A DNA stretch of 64,000 nt. Source: Nocardioides guangzhouensis. GTDB taxonomy: Bacteria; Actinomycetota; Actinomycetes; Propionibacteriales; Nocardioidaceae. Positions 24,206 to 32,112 of the stretch are shown here, one piece after another. The stretch lies in assembly GCF_004519545.1 (NCBI RefSeq), contig NZ_SDKM01000003.1:124001-188000 (forward strand), given 5' to 3'. Each line of letters starts with the position of its first letter. Within the stretch, counting starts at the first letter, position 1. The notes beneath the pieces are model-generated. The model saw only the letters and a list, made by a program, of their open reading frames with translations, had not been told where the DNA came from and did not search any database. The translations under genes and the position numbers were made by a program.

Positions 24206-24700
24206 ATGAGCCAACGGGTGCGGCTGCGGCCGCTGGAGCAGGGGGAGCTCGGCGAGCCCTGGGACCACGACGCCGAGCACGACGACTTCGGACCGCGCGG
24301 CGGCTACCTCACGCCACCGCCGTGCTCGCTCGACGAGCAGGGCGTGCTCGGCATCGAGGCCGACGGGGAGCTGGTGGGCGTGGTCAGCTGGGTGTGGCAG
24401 CGCTGGGGACCGAACGCCGGATCGCGGAACCCGATGATCGGCGTGTGGGTGCAGGCCGGGCACCGGGGCCGCGGCCACGGCACCGAGGCGCAGCGACAGC
24501 TCGTCGACCTGTTCTTCCGGCACACCCCGGTCAACCGGGTCGAGGCGCACACCGACGTCGAGAACATCGCCGAGCAGCGGGCGCTGGAGAAGGTCGGGAT
24601 GACCCGCGAGGGCACGACCCGGGGCGCCCAGTGGCGCAACGGCGCGTTCCGGGACGGCCACTCCTACGCGGTGCTCCGCGCGGAGTGGCCGACCGCCTGA
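24206..24700 (+). CDS. GNAT-family N-acetyltransferase (RimJ/RimL type)
   Basis: 164 residues. The acetyl-CoA loop is VQAGHRGRGHGTEAQRQLVDLFF (Q/RxxGxG/A), and NRVEAHTDVENIAEQRALEKVGMTREG is the RimJ/L-like motif B. Substrate unknown. ATG at 24206 preferred over GTG 24197 because TACGGT ends 7 nt before it (leaderless). Convergent with psuG. Confidence 0.85.
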   Translation: MSQRVRLRPLEQGELGEPWDHDAEHDDFGPRGGYLTPPPCSLDEQGVLGIEADGELVGVVSWVWQRWGPNAGSRNPMIGVWVQAGHRGRGHGTEAQRQLVDLFFRHTPVNRVEAHTDVENIAEQRALEKVGMTREGTTRGAQWRNGAFRDGHSYAVLRAEWPTA

Positions 24701-24719
24701 CCGGTCGCGCCGTCCCGGC

Positions 24720-25637
24720 CTACCCGGCGTACGCGCGTGCGACGGCGGCGCCGAACGTCGCGTTGTTGCGGACCAGCGCGATGTTCGCCTCGAGGCTCTC
24801 GCCGCCGGTGATCTCGACGATCCGCCCGAGGAGGTACGGCGTGGCCTCCTTGCCGTGGATCCCGCGCGCGTCCATGTCCGCGAGCGCCTGGTCGATGATG
24901 CTGCCGATCCGCTCCGCGGGGATCTCCTCCTTGGCGGGGATAGGGTTCGCCACCACCAGGCCGCCCGCGAGGCCGAGGTCCCACTTCGCGCGCATGATCG
25001 CGGCCACCTCGTCGGCCGTCTCCACCCGCATCGGGGCGCGGAAGCCGCTGCTGCGCGAGTAGAACGACGGGAACTCGTCGGTCCCGACCGCCAGCACCGG
25101 GACCCCGAGCGTCTCGAGCGTCTCGAGGGTCAGGCCGATGTCCAGGATGCTCTTCACGCCGGCAGAGACCACCGCGACGTCGGTGGTCGACAGCTCGGTC
25201 AGGTCGGCGCTGACGTCGAAGGACTGCTGGGCGCCGCGGTGCACGCCCCCGAGCCCGCCGGTCACGAACACCTTGATGCCGGCCAGCGCGGCCAGCCGCA
25301 TCGTCGAGGCGACCGTGGTGGCGCCGTGGCCGCCGCGCGCCACGACGTACGGCAGGTCCCGGATGCTCACCTTGTCGACCTCGCCGCTGCTGGCCAGGAG
25401 CTCGAGGTCGTCGTCGCCCAGGCCGACCCGGGGGGTGCCGTCGAGCACGGCGATGGTCGCCGGGACGGCGCCGGCCGTCCGGATGATGCCCTCGACCTCG
25501 CGCGCCATCTCGACGTTGCGCGGGTACGGCATGCCGTGACTGATGATCGTCGACTCCAGCGCGACCACCGGCGCCCCGGCCCGCAGCGCCTCGGCGACGT
25601 CGTCGGTGAGCCGGAGCGATGGATGGGGGGTCGTCAT
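24720..25637 (-). CDS. psuG: pseudouridine-5'-phosphate glycosidase
   Basis: 305 residues. Signature blocks PVVALESTIISHGMPYPRN, GHGATTVASTMRLAALAGI and FVTGGLGGVHRGAQQSFDVSADLTEL, then GLAGGLVVANPIPAKEEIP, match PsuG along its full length. The enzyme splits pseudouridine 5'-phosphate into uracil and ribose 5-phosphate in the cytoplasm. Its ATG overlaps the stop of psuK (ATGA), giving a kinase-glycosidase pair that salvages pseudouridine from RNA turnover. Confidence 0.95.
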   Translation of the reverse strand: MTTPHPSLRLTDDVAEALRAGAPVVALESTIISHGMPYPRNVEMAREVEGIIRTAGAVPATIAVLDGTPRVGLGDDDLELLASSGEVDKVSIRDLPYVVARGGHGATTVASTMRLAALAGIKVFVTGGLGGVHRGAQQSFDVSADLTELSTTDVAVVSAGVKSILDIGLTLETLETLGVPVLAVGTDEFPSFYSRSSGFRAPMRVETADEVAAIMRAKWDLGLAGGLVVANPIPAKEEIPAERIGSIIDQALADMDARGIHGKEATPYLLGRIVEITGGESLEANIALVRNNATFGAAVARAYAG

Positions 25638-26572
25638 GCGAAGCCTCCGGAGGTCTTCTCGAGCAGCGCCGGCGTCAGGTCGGTGCGCACCGTGTCGTCG
25701 CTGGCGATGGTGAGCGCGGCGGCCGCGTGGCCGAGCCGGGCCGCCTCGAGGGGGGACCTGCCGGTCAGGACGCCGTGGCACCAGGCAGCCAGCATCGCAT
25801 CGCCGGCGCCGGTCACGTCGACCACCCGGGTCGGGATCGCGGGCAGGTGGGTGGCGCCGTCCGGGCCGGACAGCAGGGAGCCGCGCTCGCCCTCGCGCAC
25901 CCACACCCAGGTCACGCCCTGCTCGTGCAGGCGGGCGCAGGCGGTCGCGACCTGCCGCTCGTACGTCGTGGGCAGCCCGGTCAACGCGGCGAGCTCGAGG
26001 TGGTCGGGGGTGACCAGGTGCCAGGGCTGCCGGCCGCCGAGGAGGGCTCGGCACCGTTCGGCCTTGGGCACGCTCACCGGGTCCAGGACCAGCGGCCGGT
26101 CCCCGGCGGCGCGCGCCGCAGCGGCCATCGTCTCGGGGGCCAGGTTGCCGTCGAGCACGACCAGGTCGGCCCGCGACAGCAGGTCGCCGGCGGCCTGCAC
26201 GTGGCTCTCGTCGATGGCGTCGACCGCGGCCATGTCGGCGACCGCGACCAGCAGCTCGCCGTCCGCGTCGAGCACCGCGGTGTAGGAGCCGGTCGGCCGG
26301 TCCAGCCGCGCGACGTGCTCGACGCCCACGCCGGCCTCGGCCGTGCTGCGGACCAGCTGGTCGCCCAGCGGGTCGTTCCCCACCGCCGAGACCAGGTGGG
26401 TGGCGATGCCCAGGCGGGCGAGGTTCTCCGCGATGTTGCGGCCCACGCCTCCCGAGCTCAGGCGGGCACTGCCCGGGTTGCTGGTGCGCGCCACCGCGCG
26501 CACGCTGCTGCGTGCCTTGACGTCGACATTGGCTCCCCCCACCACAACGACAAGGGCCTTGGCCTCTGTCAT
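25634..26572 (-). CDS. psuK: PfkB-family sugar kinase, probable pseudouridine kinase
   Basis: 312 residues. GGANVDVKARS at the N-terminus, SGGVGRNIAENLARLG (substrate side) and the catalytic DVTGAGDAMLAAWC (near residue 258) are the PfkB motifs. Pairing with psuG by stop-start overlap makes pseudouridine the expected substrate. ATG with CAGGAT ending 6 nt upstream (leaderless). Confidence 0.9.
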   Translation of the reverse strand: MTEAKALVVVVGGANVDVKARSSVRAVARTSNPGSARLSSGGVGRNIAENLARLGIATHLVSAVGNDPLGDQLVRSTAEAGVGVEHVARLDRPTGSYTAVLDADGELLVAVADMAAVDAIDESHVQAAGDLLSRADLVVLDGNLAPETMAAAARAAGDRPLVLDPVSVPKAERCRALLGGRQPWHLVTPDHLELAALTGLPTTYERQVATACARLHEQGVTWVWVREGERGSLLSGPDGATHLPAIPTRVVDVTGAGDAMLAAWCHGVLTGRSPLEAARLGHAAAALTIASDDTVRTDLTPALLEKTSGGFA

Positions 26573-26639
26573 GGCGACATCCTGTCAGTCGTCCGCCTCA
26601 GGAGGGTGGATGGACCCCCGTGAGTCGGACGACCCGTCG

Positions 26640-27278
26640 TGACCCGGCGGGCCGGACGCGACGTACGCGCCGATCGACTGCGCGCAGTCGCACACCAACT
26701 ACCCGAAGCTGCTCGCGAAGGAGCTGGGGTGACGACGTTCCGGGACGCCACCTGTGGCTCGGCCACGACCGACGAGTTCTACGCCCCGCAGGAGGACCTG
26801 CCGCTCGGCGGCACCCACCCCGCGCAGCTCGACCGCTCACGGCGAGCACCGACCTGGTCACGGTCGGCGTCGGCGGCAACGACGCGGGCATCGCCGGCGC
26901 GGCGATGGACTGCTGGAGGAGATCCACCGGCGCAGCCCCGAGGCCCGGGTGCTGGTCGTCGACTACCTGGCCGCGGTGCCGGAGCACGCCTGCTACCCGC
27001 TGGTGCCGGTCACCGAGGAGGACATGGTCTACCTGCACGCGACGTTCCTGAAGCTGAACGCGATGGTGGAGCGGGCCGCTGCCGCCGGGGGAGTCGAGCT
27101 CGTGGACACCTTCACCCCGACGCTCGGGCACGACGTGTGCCGGGACCCGACCGTGCGGTACGCCGAGGTGTACGGCCCCTCGGTCAACGGTCCGGCGCTC
27201 GGCGTCCCCGCGCACCCGAACTCCGCCGGGGCCGCCGCGCAGTTCCGTGCCGTGCTCGCCCACCTGGACGGCGGCTGA
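26640..27278 (+). pseudogene. decayed secreted SGNH/GDSL hydrolase
   Basis: Conserved pieces of an SGNH hydrolase survive in different frames: YAPIDCAQSHTNYPKLLAKELG, then FRDATCGSATTDEFYAPQ, then LVTVGVGGNDAGIAGAAMDC (block III with the oxyanion Asn), and an open 3' part with HPNSAGAAAQFRAVLAHL (block V, Asp/His region). The block I GDSxS serine and signal peptide are gone, at least two frameshifts separate the pieces, and residues are missing between MDC and LLEEIHRRSPEARVL. The enzyme cannot be made. The last in-frame stretch runs to TGA 27278. Confidence 0.8.
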
Positions 27279-27302
27279 CCGGCCCCGCCTACGCTTGGTT
27301 GC

Positions 27303-28121
27303 ATGGGCCACGAGTTCGACCGTGACATCGAGATCGACCATGCCGCTGACGGCACCTACGCCGCCGACCTGGCGCCCGGATGGGTGGTCGGCGGCGGCAT
27401 CAACGGCGGGTACGCGCTGGCGGTCATCGGCAACGCGCTGCGGTCCACGGCCGGCTCCAGGCCCGACCCGATCGCGGTCAGCGCCTACTACCTGAGCGCG
27501 ACCACGCCCGGGCCGGCCACCGTCGCCACCCGCACGCTCCGGGAGGGCGGTTCGGTCACGACGCTCGCCGCCGACCTCGCCCAGGACGGGCAGCAGCGGA
27601 TCACCGCGCTCGCGACGTACGGCGCCCTCGACGGGCTGCCCGACGACGTCCGCACCACCGCGACCGAGCCGGACCTGCCACCGCTGGAGGAGTGCCTGCC
27701 CTCGTCGATGGCACCCGAGGAGGTGCTGCGGATCGCGCCGCTGATGCAGCGCTTCGACTTCCGGATGGACCCCGCGTACGCCGGGTGGGCGGTCGGGAAG
27801 CCCAGCGGCAGCGGCGTCATCCAGGCCTGGTTCCGGCTGGCCGACGGCCGCGAGCCCGACCCGATCTCGCTGCTGATGACGCTCGACGCGCTGCCCCCGG
27901 TCACCTTCGACCTCGGCATGCCCGGCTGGGCGCCGACCCTGGAGCTGACCGCGCACGTCCGCGCCGTGCCCGCGCCGGGCTGGCTCAAGGTGCGGCACGC
28001 CACCCGCAACCTGGCCGGCGGGATGTTCGAGGAGGACTGCGAGGTCTGGGACTCCACGGGCCGCCTGGTCGCGCAGAGCCGGCAGCTGGCCCGCCAGCCG
28101 CGGTCGGTCGAGGGTGGTTGA
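27303..28121 (+). CDS. acyl-CoA thioesterase-like (double hot-dog) protein
   Basis: 272 residues. LAPGWVVGGGINGGYALAVIGNAL and a second hot-dog half ending LAGGMFEEDCEVWDSTGRLVAQSRQLA match the TesB-like actinobacterial family of putative acyl-CoA thioesterases. The substrate is unknown. ATG with TACGCT ending 7 nt upstream (leaderless). Its TGA stop is supplied by the palindromic repeat at 28113-28146. Confidence 0.8.
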   Translation: MGHEFDRDIEIDHAADGTYAADLAPGWVVGGGINGGYALAVIGNALRSTAGSRPDPIAVSAYYLSATTPGPATVATRTLREGGSVTTLAADLAQDGQQRITALATYGALDGLPDDVRTTATEPDLPPLEECLPSSMAPEEVLRIAPLMQRFDFRMDPAYAGWAVGKPSGSGVIQAWFRLADGREPDPISLLMTLDALPPVTFDLGMPGWAPTLELTAHVRAVPAPGWLKVRHATRNLAGGMFEEDCEVWDSTGRLVAQSRQLARQPRSVEGG

Positions 28122-28146
28122 GGAGCGAGCGCCCTCCTCAACCACC
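28113..28146. terminator. repeat-derived bidirectional hairpin carrying two stop codons
   Basis: A perfect 13-bp stem GGTGGTTGAGGAG / CTCCTCAACCACC with loop CGAGCGCC. The TGA of the thioesterase gene and the TGA (minus strand) of the next gene both lie in its arms. It is a short member of the dispersed repeat family seen at 29261-29582. Confidence 0.8.
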
Positions 28147-29229
28147 GGAGAGGCGTGACCGGCGCACTCCGAAGACCCACCGCCGTCCCGGCCACTCCGA
28201 GACCGACCACAACAGGTCGGTCGACGGCCAGAAGCTGATGTCCTCCGGCCCCATCGGCAGCGCCCAGCGGTGCCGGCGCCACTGCCCGGGCCGCCCGACG
28301 TACAGGCTGCCGAGGCCCCAGGGGCCGCGCGAGCGGGTGACGTACCACGTGCCCCCCACCACCGCCGCCCCCTGCATGTTGCCGACCCCGCCCTGCTCGA
28401 GCAGCACCGGCCGGGCCAGGCCGTCCTCGCCCGGGACGAGGTGCATGGTCTCCGGGTCGAGCGGATAGGAGAGCAGCCGGGTGGTGGCGCCGCCGCGGCC
28501 GTACTCGCCGGCCACCAGCTCGGGGTGGTCCCCGGAGCGGTTGAGCGACAGGAACGAGTAGCGGACCTGCTCGAACCCGTCGTCGGAGGCTGACCGATAG
28601 GCGAACCGGACCGGCAGGACGTAGCGGTAGCCGTACGTCGACACCAGCGACTCCTGGCACCCGATCCGCTCGCGGTCGGGGTCGCGGAGCTGGTCGGGGA
28701 CCCGCAGGATGTCGTCGAGCCGGGCGGTGAACAACCCCTTCCGGGTGGCCGCGACGTGGAGGTACGGCCCCGCCCACGCGATGCCCCCGGCGTGCACGTC
28801 GAGCCGCTCCAGCCGCAGCGAGCCGTCCGCGCCGTACGTCGGCACCACCAGGAGCACGTGCCGGTAGCGGCGCCGCTCGAGATCGATGAAGGAGATCCGG
28901 CTGCCCTTGCCGACCCCGTCCTTCTCCTTGGCGTACCAGCTGACCGCGAGCACCTTCCGCCCAGCGATGTCCTCGGTGTCGGAGGCGTCGGCCGAGGTGG
29001 TGATGCCCTGCGGCCACCAGCGCCGGTCCCAGCCGTCCCGGCTCCGCCAGCGCAGGCCGGTGCGTGCCTCGAGCGCCGGCACCGGCCACCGCCGCATCCG
29101 GTGCGGCAGGTCCGCGAGCAGCCCGTCGAGGCCGACCCGGCCGCCGAGCCGCTCCGCGAGCGCGTCGATCTCCGACACCGCCTCGCCGGTGCGCCGCAGG
29201 TGGACGCCCTGCACGAACTGGAACGCCAT
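28138..29229 (-). CDS. hypothetical protein, beta-rich, possibly propeller-like
   Basis: 363 residues. N-terminus MAFQFVQGVHLRRTGEAVSEIDALAERLGGRV without a signal peptide. The rest alternates short strands with aromatic-rich turns (SWYAKEKDGVGKGSRISFIDL, YSFLSLNRSGDHPELVAGEYGRGGATTRLLSYPLD, MGPEDISFWPSTDLLWSVSEWPGRRWVFG), a pattern like repeated beta-sheet blades. The family is not recognised. ATG with TACGGT ending 6 nt upstream (leaderless). It converges on the thioesterase gene through the shared hairpin. Confidence 0.7.
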   Translation of the reverse strand: MAFQFVQGVHLRRTGEAVSEIDALAERLGGRVGLDGLLADLPHRMRRWPVPALEARTGLRWRSRDGWDRRWWPQGITTSADASDTEDIAGRKVLAVSWYAKEKDGVGKGSRISFIDLERRRYRHVLLVVPTYGADGSLRLERLDVHAGGIAWAGPYLHVAATRKGLFTARLDDILRVPDQLRDPDRERIGCQESLVSTYGYRYVLPVRFAYRSASDDGFEQVRYSFLSLNRSGDHPELVAGEYGRGGATTRLLSYPLDPETMHLVPGEDGLARPVLLEQGGVGNMQGAAVVGGTWYVTRSRGPWGLGSLYVGRPGQWRRHRWALPMGPEDISFWPSTDLLWSVSEWPGRRWVFGVRRSRLSGG

Positions 29230-29260
29230 GCCGCCACCGTAGCGACGCCCTGCGCACTGC

Positions 29261-29582
29261 CGATCGAGGAGCGAGCGACGGCCACCGCTGGTCGAGGAGC
29301 GAGCGCCGGCGAGCGTCTCGAAGCCGAGGTGGGTTGCGGGGTGGTGGTTTCGAGACGGTCGCAGAGCGACCTCCTCAACCACCGGGGTCGCGCCAGGTCC
29401 ACCGCTGGTCGAGGAGCGAGCGCCAGCCACCGCTGGTTGAGGAGCGAGCGCCAGCCACCGCTGGTTGAGGAGCGAGCGCCAGCGAGCGTCTCGAAACCGA
29501 GGTCCTGTGGGTGGCTTCGAGACGGGCTCGTTCCCTCGGCCCTCCTCAACCACCGGGAGGTGCGGCCCTCCTCGACCACCGA
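29261..29582. repeat. cluster of dispersed palindromic repeats
   Basis: This gene-free stretch holds about eight copies, in both orientations, of an element beginning GGTTGAGGAGCGAGCGCCAG and continuing CGAGCGTCTCGAAACC. Direct copies start near 29261, 29289, 29407, 29432 and 29461; inverted copies lie at 29344-29382 and 29517-29562, with a short one at 29568-29581. Single copies occur at 28113, 41561 and 46761. It resembles REP-type elements of Nocardioides. No reading frame in it is credible. Confidence 0.88.
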
Positions 29583-29603
29583 AGGCCGCTAGCCTCGGCT
29601 GGC

Positions 29604-29987
29604 GTGAGGCTCGTGGTCGGCGCGGCGGTGGTACGGGACGGACGCGTGCTGGCGTGCCGGCGTACGTCGCCCCCGGAGGCCGCGGGGCGCTGGGAGTTCC
29701 CGGGAGGCAAGGTGGAGGCGGGCGAGTCGCCCGAGCAGGCGCTCGTGCGCGAGCTCGCCGAGGAGCTCCGGGTGCCGGTCACGGTCACCGGCTGGCTGGA
29801 CGGGGTGGCCGCGATCGGGGAGACCCACCAGCTGCGGGTGGCCCTGGCGACTGTTGTCGACGGTGCCGAACCCGACCCGGTCGAGCACGACGCCACCCGC
29901 TGGCTCGGGGTCGGCGAGCTGGACGACGTGGACTGGCTGGAGCCGGACCGGCCGTTCCTCGCCGAGCTCGCGGCGTACCTTGAGTGA
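29604..29987 (+). CDS. MutT-type Nudix hydrolase
   Basis: 127 residues. A complete Nudix box GGKVEAGESPEQALVRELAEEL (G-x5-E-x7-REUxEExGU) lies at residues 33-54. Size and layout are of MutT/8-oxo-dGTP diphosphatase, which cleans the nucleotide pool. GTG start with TAGCCT ending 8 nt upstream; starts further upstream lie inside the repeat cluster and are unlikely. Confidence 0.88.
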   Translation: MRLVVGAAVVRDGRVLACRRTSPPEAAGRWEFPGGKVEAGESPEQALVRELAEELRVPVTVTGWLDGVAAIGETHQLRVALATVVDGAEPDPVEHDATRWLGVGELDDVDWLEPDRPFLAELAAYLE

Positions 29988-30007
29988 GGAGCGGACGGAG
30001 GCGTGAG

Positions 30008-30727
30008 ATGCAGCTGATCGGGTTCCTGGGCGGGATGAGCTGGGAGTCGACGGCGGAGTACTACCGGATCGCCAACGAGCTGGTGCGGGACCGTCGCGGC
30101 GGCCTGCACTCCGCACGGTGCGTGACCTACTCGGTCGACTTCGCCGCGATCGAGCGGATGCAGGTCGAGGGCCGCTGGGAGGATGCCGCCACCGCCCTGG
30201 TCGCGGCCGGACGCTCCCTCGAGGCCGCAGGCGCGGACCTCCTCGTGCTGTGCACGAACACCATGCACAAGGTCGCGGACGCCCTCGAGAACGGCGTCGA
30301 CCTGCCGCTGCTGCACATCGGCGACACCACCGCGACCGCGGTCGCGGGCGCCGGCGTACGGCGGGTGGGGCTGCTCGGCACCGGGTTCACGATGGCGCAG
30401 CCGTTCTACGCGGACCGGCTGCGCAACAGCGGCCTCGAGGTGGTGCTGCCCTCGGCGGAGGACCAGGAGACCGTGCACCGGATCATCTACGACGAGCTCT
30501 GCCTCGGCGTGGTGAAGGACGAGTCGCGGGATGCCTACCGCGACGTGATCCGTCGACTGGTCGACGACGGCTCCGAGGGCGTGATCTACGGCTGCACCGA
30601 GATCGAGCTGCTGGTCGGGCCCGAGGACAGCCCGGTGCCGACGTTCCCCACCACCCGGCTGCACGTGGAGGCGGCGGTCGAGCGGGCGCTCGCAGGGGGC
30701 GGCGTCCGGCGGCCCGACCTGCCCTGA
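30008..30727 (+). CDS. aspartate/glutamate racemase-family protein
   Basis: 239 residues. The two catalytic cysteines are in LVLCTNTMHK (near residue 84) and YGCTEIELLV (near residue 197), and the N-terminus MQLIGFLGGMSWESTAEYYR is the family signature. Probably a cofactor-independent aspartate racemase; the substrate is inferred. ATG follows ACGGAGGCG. Same strand as the Nudix gene, 20 bp after its stop. Confidence 0.88.
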   Translation: MQLIGFLGGMSWESTAEYYRIANELVRDRRGGLHSARCVTYSVDFAAIERMQVEGRWEDAATALVAAGRSLEAAGADLLVLCTNTMHKVADALENGVDLPLLHIGDTTATAVAGAGVRRVGLLGTGFTMAQPFYADRLRNSGLEVVLPSAEDQETVHRIIYDELCLGVVKDESRDAYRDVIRRLVDDGSEGVIYGCTEIELLVGPEDSPVPTFPTTRLHVEAAVERALAGGGVRRPDLP

Positions 30728-30747
30728 CCGGCCGACGTCCGACCGGC

Positions 30748-31695
30748 TCAGCGCCCGCGGGCCCGGTCGGCCGGCACCGGTGCCTCCGTCGGCGCGACCG
30801 CGGACGGGCGGCCGATCGCGGTGGCCACGGCGACTCCGACCACCGCCACGGCGAGGCCGACCAGCTCCCGCGCGGACAGGGTGTCGCCGAGCACCAGCCA
30901 GGCCAGCAGCGCGGTCACCGGCGGCATCAGGAAGAAGACGCTCGACGCCGCGCTGGCACCGCCCTCGCGGGCCAGGATCCCGAGCAGGAGCAGGCCGATG
31001 ATCGAGTTCACGACCGCCAGGTAGAACACCGAGACCACTGCGATCTGCGGGTCGCGGACCACGTCGGTGCCCTCGACGACCAGGGCCAGCACGAAGACCG
31101 GCGGGGCGGAGACCCCGAACTGGATGGTCGCCGACCAGAGCGGGTCGGGGGCGTGGCCGATCCAGCGCTGTCCGAGCGTCCCGAAGCTGAGCCCCAGCAC
31201 GCCGATGACGGCGAAGGTGAGGCCGAGCGCGCCGCCGGCCTCGTCGACGTCCGGTCCGAGCACCAGCAGCACGCCGGCCACCCCCACCAGGAATCCGACC
31301 GCCTGGCGCAGCGACAGCCGCTCGTGCAGCAGCAGCCAGGCCAGGATCGCGGTGAGAACGGGGGACAGGGAGTGCAGCAGGGCGCCGAGGGTGGCGCCGA
31401 GCCCGGCGTCGAACGCGAGGTACATCGCGCCGAACTGCACGCCGTTCATGACGAGGCCGGTGAGCGCGATCCGCACCGCGTCGGGCCGGCTGACCCGCAG
31501 CGGGCCCCGCAGCACCCGCGCCAGGATCGCGACCAGCACCGTCGCCAGCGCGAAGCGCAGGGCCACCAGCATCAGCGGGGACATCCCCTGCACGCCGTAC
31601 GGACCGGCGATGTAGCCCGACGACCACACCAGCACGAAGCCGGCCGCCGGGAGCAGCGGCAGGCCGCGGACGGGAGTCGGGGCGTGGGTGGGCAC
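30748..31695 (-). CDS. EamA/DMT-superfamily transporter
   Basis: 315 residues, ten membrane segments in two EamA repeats (LVLVWSSGYIAGPYGV at the start of the first; FGTLGQRWIGHAPDPLWSA in the second). Metabolite or amino-acid exporters belong here; the substrate is unknown. GTG 31695 chosen because TAGCGT ends 7 nt upstream. Convergent with the racemase gene. Confidence 0.85.
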   Translation of the reverse strand: MPTHAPTPVRGLPLLPAAGFVLVWSSGYIAGPYGVQGMSPLMLVALRFALATVLVAILARVLRGPLRVSRPDAVRIALTGLVMNGVQFGAMYLAFDAGLGATLGALLHSLSPVLTAILAWLLLHERLSLRQAVGFLVGVAGVLLVLGPDVDEAGGALGLTFAVIGVLGLSFGTLGQRWIGHAPDPLWSATIQFGVSAPPVFVLALVVEGTDVVRDPQIAVVSVFYLAVVNSIIGLLLLGILAREGGASAASSVFFLMPPVTALLAWLVLGDTLSARELVGLAVAVVGVAVATAIGRPSAVAPTEAPVPADRARGR

Positions 31696-31761
31696 CGTCA
31701 GCACGCTATCCGCTGCCGGGGCGCGCGGGCACCGGCCGTCCGGACGGGGCAGGATGGTCCC

Positions 31762-32055
31762 GTGCGAGGGATCTTCTTCGAGGAGGACGACGCCCGGGCC
31801 GTCGAGGAGCGCCTGCTCCGCGAGGGCTGGGAGGCGTCGGTTGCCCGCGAGCGCCTGGCGGGGGAGGACGACGACGAGGACCAGCCCTGGGCGGTGCTCA
31901 GCGACGCGCCCGCGCTGGTCTTCGAGCTGCTGGTCGACGAGTACGACGGGTGGCTGGACACCGACGCCGATGACGCCGGCGTGCCAGGTCCGGCGGGGTC
32001 GTCCCTCGCGCCGCCGGACCTGCCCACCGGACCGAAGCGGCTGAAGAGACCCTGA
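31762..32055 (+). CDS. small acidic protein of unknown function
   Basis: 97 residues: FFEEDDARAVEERLLREGWEASVARERLAGEDDDEDQPWAVLSD, then APALVFELLVDEYDGWLDTD, and a proline-rich basic end. The two-part pattern is conserved in appearance but no family is named with confidence. GTG with CAGGAT ending 6 nt upstream supports this start (leaderless). It is divergent from the exporter gene. Confidence 0.6.
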   Translation: MRGIFFEEDDARAVEERLLREGWEASVARERLAGEDDDEDQPWAVLSDAPALVFELLVDEYDGWLDTDADDAGVPGPAGSSLAPPDLPTGPKRLKRP

Positions 32056-32112
32056 CCGCATGGAGGTGTCCCGCCGCGGACGACGGGACACCTCTGTCGC
32101 GCAGCAGGCGTG

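Noticed and set aside
26598-29579. A 993-residue minus-strand frame across the repeat cluster and three genes
   Set aside because: Composition is a Ser/Arg/Thr shadow of real genes in other frames, and it passes through the palindromic repeats and the decayed hydrolase.
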